DNA of 64,000 nt from Artocarpus heterophyllus (lineage: Eukaryota; Streptophyta; Magnoliopsida; Rosales; Moraceae): NCBI GenBank assembly GCA_025403435.1, contig CM046335.1, positions 5,051,101-5,115,100 on the forward strand, written 5' to 3'. How positions within the stretch are numbered: the first letter of the stretch is position 1; each line of letters begins with the position of its first letter. The position numbers were made by a program, and so were the translations under genes. The notes under the pieces were generated by a model. It made no database searches. It saw only the letters and a list, made by a program, of their open reading frames with translations, and was not told the origin of the DNA. Below, piece after piece: positions 60,460 through 64,000 of this stretch.

Positions 60460-60960
60460 TCTCTCTCTACTATGAATCAAACGTAGCAGATATTAAAAAA
60501 AAAATGCCATCAAAGAACCCTCTCTCCCGACAACCACCAGCTGCATTGCGTCGCCAATCTTCCCTGCCAAACCCCCCTTCCTTTGCCCTCACCTTCACCC
60601 CGCAACAACTAGTCTTGGCCTCGTGCCGCTGTTGCCCCACATGACCTGGCCGCGCTGCGCCGCCGTTCCCCTTGTCCGACTCTCCTTCACTAGCCTTCAC
60701 CCTCTGCCTGACCCCTTTCCCTCGCCCTCAATCTTGCCTCGAGATGGCTAGTCCTGGCCTTGCACCACCTTCATATCCTGAGGTCTTCAAGATCTCATGA
60801 GAGGATCGTCGATCTTTGCGACAAGGCCGCCAAGGGTTAGGGCTAGGTCCGTATGTCGTCGTTGTCGCTGCAGTTGGCATGATTGGTTGTCGCTGCCGCT
60901 ATCCTCACTGGAGCACAGGAAGAGGAAGAGGAAGATTTTCCCCTTATTGATACAAACTAA
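60460..60960. other. GC-rich island, unidentified
   Basis: Pyrimidine- and GC-rich, with frames at 60291-60644 and 60797-61012 (plus) and 60470-60700 (minus), none with a domain. Similar in character to 16250-16920. Probably an element remnant. Confidence 0.3.
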
Positions 60961-62244
60961 ACATTACTCAGCAAAAAAAAAAAAAAGATATAAATCAAAC
61001 ATTTTTTATTAATAAAATTTTTATTTTTAATTCTAATTTGTATTGTATTAATAATTAGTGTTTTGTTTATATGGATTATTTTTTAAAAAAGATCTCATTT
61101 TTTATGAAATTAGATTTTTTAAAAAATTCTGATTTTTTTGAATGGAATAAATCTAATTTTAATAATATAGGTTCATTTTTTTTTGTACTTTTTTTTAATG
61201 TTTTGATGTTTTAATTTTAATTTCCTTAAAACATATTAGGTATTTTACTAAAATATTCTCATTAAAGTGGTCAAAGCATTTTTAACGGTCAAACTTAACG
61301 GTTGAAGATTAAATTACATTTTTTTAAAAGATTAGGCCCAGTTAAATAAAAAAAGTTGAGGACCAAATTGTAAATTTTTTAAAAAAACTGGGAAGCAACC
61401 GCTATTTACCATTTTCTTTAATAAATCGAAAACGTCCTTAAATCGTTATAATAGAAAATATTAGATCTGGGTGCTGGGGCTGCATTTGCTGTTGCCTTTT
61501 TCAGCGTTTCGTTTAATTTTATTTATTTATTTTTCGTAGAAGTAACTTTTTTTTTGTTCGTGGTTTTCCTTTAAATTCAAACTCGAGTTCAGATTCTAAA
61601 GTACATACAGGTCTGTGTGAGAGAGAGAAAAAAAGTTTAATTACACAAGCATGCGTTTCATGGGGTTGCGTGGTTAATTATATATAACAAATGTATTCCT
61701 GTCAACAGTTGGTGAATATTAATAATATATATATATATCTATATATATATATATATTTCTATCAGTAGTATCTTGGATTTAGAGACTTGGTGGGGATGTA
61801 AGTTGAGGTGGATGTCAATTTAATCGAGATATGCTTTCAGTTTTTTTTGTAAGTAGTTAAAAAAAGTGACTGATATTTGAGACAAATACATTCTAACTAT
61901 GTTGGCAACTATTAATAAACTCATCTATTGTCAAAATTTTAACTCAAATATTATTAAAAATAAAAATAAAAAGACAAAATAGAAGTATCCAACCAAAAGA
62001 TAAACAAAGACCAACTCAAAAAGAGAAAGAACAATTGTAGCAACAATTGTAGCCTCAAAAGGAACTAGCGAGGTTATACAATAGATCAAGCATAAACTAT
62101 CTCCACGCCAGAGGCTTGCAATTTGAGCCTTGTTAAAATCTTCCAAGTAAAACCCAAGGGAAAAAACCAAAGTAGAAAAAGAAGCAGTCAAGCTCAATAA
62201 GACTATATAAATCCATAATTAAGAAAACTCTCCATATCTCCCCG
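60961..62244. other. AT-rich intergenic DNA, no gene seen
   Basis: Poly-A/T tracts and TA repeats (61725-61756). The minus frame at 61931-62197 is a hydrophobic low-complexity stretch without support. Confidence 0.4.
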
Positions 62245-62605
62245 CTAGTTGTTTAGAAGAGAAGTTCAAACCATCAATTTGAGTTTAAAAACTGTAACAT
62301 ACGAGAATTATATACTGTAATCTTTTACTATTTTATATAGCATGTAAGAACTTTATATTGTTCATAGCTACTTTTTAGAACACCCTATAAACGATATGGT
62401 TACAAAAGGCTGGGGAGTTCCAGTTATTTGATGTTAATTAAAGTGGTGTTTGGAAGGTGGTAGGAACCGTTGGTTAGAACCATTTTTACTGTAGCATGTG
62501 AAAGCTTTACACTGTAACAATTTTTTTTATTATCATTGTAACATATAAAAATTTTATACTATTTATAATTGAGTTTGTGGTAAGAATTACTATGCCAAAC
62601 AGGGG
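62245..62605. mobile_element. Two adjacent MITE copies
   Basis: 62444-62605 has left GGTGTTTGGAAGGTGG and right CCAAACAGGGG with internal CTGTAGCATGTGAAAGC. About 62245-62395 is a more decayed copy with GTAAGAACTTTATATTG and AACACCCT. Both belong to the family at 20009 and 51448. Confidence 0.65.
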
Positions 62606-64000
62606 CTTCTTTTCCTCGGTTTATTGATTTATTTATTTATTGAAATAAAGTTGGTGAATACTACACGTGGTAGATCCCATTTTTCAGGTCACACCTTTCT
62701 CGTGAGGCACGTTATCGCAACAAATTATTATCTTTCTTTTTATTATTAAAAACAATGCGATAATAAAAGATCATTTAACATATTATCATATTATATGAGT
62801 TCAAAACAGTAGAACTATTGAAGATTAATATAATAATATTTCTGGCTGAAACTAAAGTCCAAGTCAAGAAATTAGTCCCGATCAGGAGGCGCGAATAACA
62901 CTTGCTGAGTTGATCGTGCCATGCATATATATAAATATTTTAAATCGAATTTCAAAGCACAACTTTGGATATGGCTGTCCAATATTTTTCTACTAATAAA
63001 AAAATTTATTGAGAGCGTCTAACTAATTAATCGTCACAAAATATGTGTATTAATTTGTGTTTTTTTAACAAACATTTTGACCTATACGTGTTGACCAGTG
63101 AGCAAAGCACATACGTCGATCATATTCATATTTTCCCCTGGCTAAGGGTAATTTCTTATCGAGTAATATAATTAGTGTTAAAACTCTTTATGTGATAATT
63201 TTTTGCCAATTAATTCATTTATTATTAGTATTCATCTATTGCTACCGTTAACAATTTTTAATGGCCAATCACAATACCGCTACTTCTTTTTGTACTAGCG
63301 TGAAGGATGTGGTAAATTTGTTTTTAGTTTATACATATTTTTTTTTGTAAAAACAATCATCTTAAATTATTAAGTATGTTAACATTAATATTTTAATATA
63401 AAAACAATTCTTTTAATTATTTATCATTCTAAAATTAAATTTAATTCAACTACTATTTTTTAATCATTTTTATTAATTTTACAAATTTTTATTTGTCAAG
63501 GCATTGCATTTATGTTTGTGCGAAACACTTATACAATAAAAAATAAGATTAAAAAAATAAAGATATTTAAGAAAATTGTTTGGATAGGAAAATAGGTTTA
63601 AAAAGTATTTATTAGAGCATATTTGAGGAAATAATATTTTAATGGACTACTAAAGAAATGTATTTAAAAAAATAAAAATTAAGATATTTATGAGAAATAT
63701 TAAAAAAATATAAAATATTAAAGAAAAAAGCAAATAAATAAAAAGTAAGCAAGCAAGAAGGTGAAGCTAGCACATAAACATGTTAGAACAAAAAAGTAGA
63801 ACAACATTGCCTCTTCTATATATTCTATTGATGTAGATAAAAGTAAACCACATGTTTAAAGAAGAACAAGTTGCATGATGTAAACAAACAACATTATACG
63901 TTCATGTGAATTACTTATTCGGTGCCCAAAAAAAAAAAAAAGACCTACTTGGTTTTACGACAATTTTCATGCCGTACAATTACATACTCGTAAACAACAC
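62606..64000. other. AT-rich intergenic DNA to the window end
   Basis: No gene, RNA or element that I can support. Confidence 0.4.

Noticed and set aside
60291..61012. Genes in the GC-rich island at 60.5 kb
   Set aside because: The plus and minus frames lack domains and are biased by simple composition.
1..64000. CRISPR arrays, bacterial operons or tRNA genes
   Set aside because: No regularly spaced short repeats with unique spacers are present, the gene structures are eukaryotic, and I found no cloverleaf that I could support. The only tRNA-like sequences are the retrotransposon primer sites.

Overview
The window is nuclear DNA of a flowering plant, most likely a eudicot. Genes are separated by long AT-rich intergenic stretches, introns are GT-AG, plant-specific families are present (GTD-binding myosin adaptor, CYP94, potato-type-I inhibitors, bHLH3/JAM), and plant LTR retrotransposons, hAT elements and MITEs fill much of the rest. 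I cannot name the species. All family names come from reading translations and motifs by eye; no search was run.

Layout. 1-2640: 3' part of a GTD-binding-domain (myosin-binding) gene. 4840-13031: a complete but non-autonomous LTR retrotransposon on the minus strand. It has 1967-bp LTRs that differ at one base by my reading, a TTTAA target duplication, an initiator-Met tRNA primer site and a polypurine tract, but no gag or pol. It carries two intact ORFs instead: a LOG-like cytokinin-activating enzyme (7762-8412) and a zinc-finger protein resembling the cysteine-rich nucleic-acid-binding proteins of carlaviruses (9055-9576). This is the most unusual object in the window. 14224-15768: intronless CYP94-type P450 behind a perfect G-box palindrome and a 123-bp tandem duplication.

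22184-39888: a cluster of four potato inhibitor I (PR-6) genes, two apparently intact (24435-24741, 39368-39888) and two broken (22184-22528 by one extra base; 28927-38937 by a 9-kb chromovirus in its intron and a hAT-like insert in exon 2). The four have different P1 residues (Met, Ala, Lys, Glu). 40212-44693: decayed Copia element. 45933-47281: probable solo LTR.

51448-52343: a MITE followed by a small secreted-peptide gene with a duplicated leader. 55847-57352: a bHLH3/JAM3-type transcription factor. 59049-59258: a small secreted peptide resembling the CTNIP/SCREW phytocytokines. 59874-60444: a hAT-like non-autonomous element. The remainder is AT-rich, with microsatellites, MITE copies and GC-rich islands without recognisable genes.

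Working together: CYP94 enzymes, JAM-type bHLHs, type-I inhibitors and CTNIP peptides all belong to wound, jasmonate or stress physiology, so the host genes have a defence flavour. No operon-like linkage is implied in a plant, and this may be coincidence. The cargo element is separate from them: both its proteins are of types linked to cell proliferation or host manipulation, and its near-identical LTRs imply very recent movement using Gag-Pol supplied in trans.
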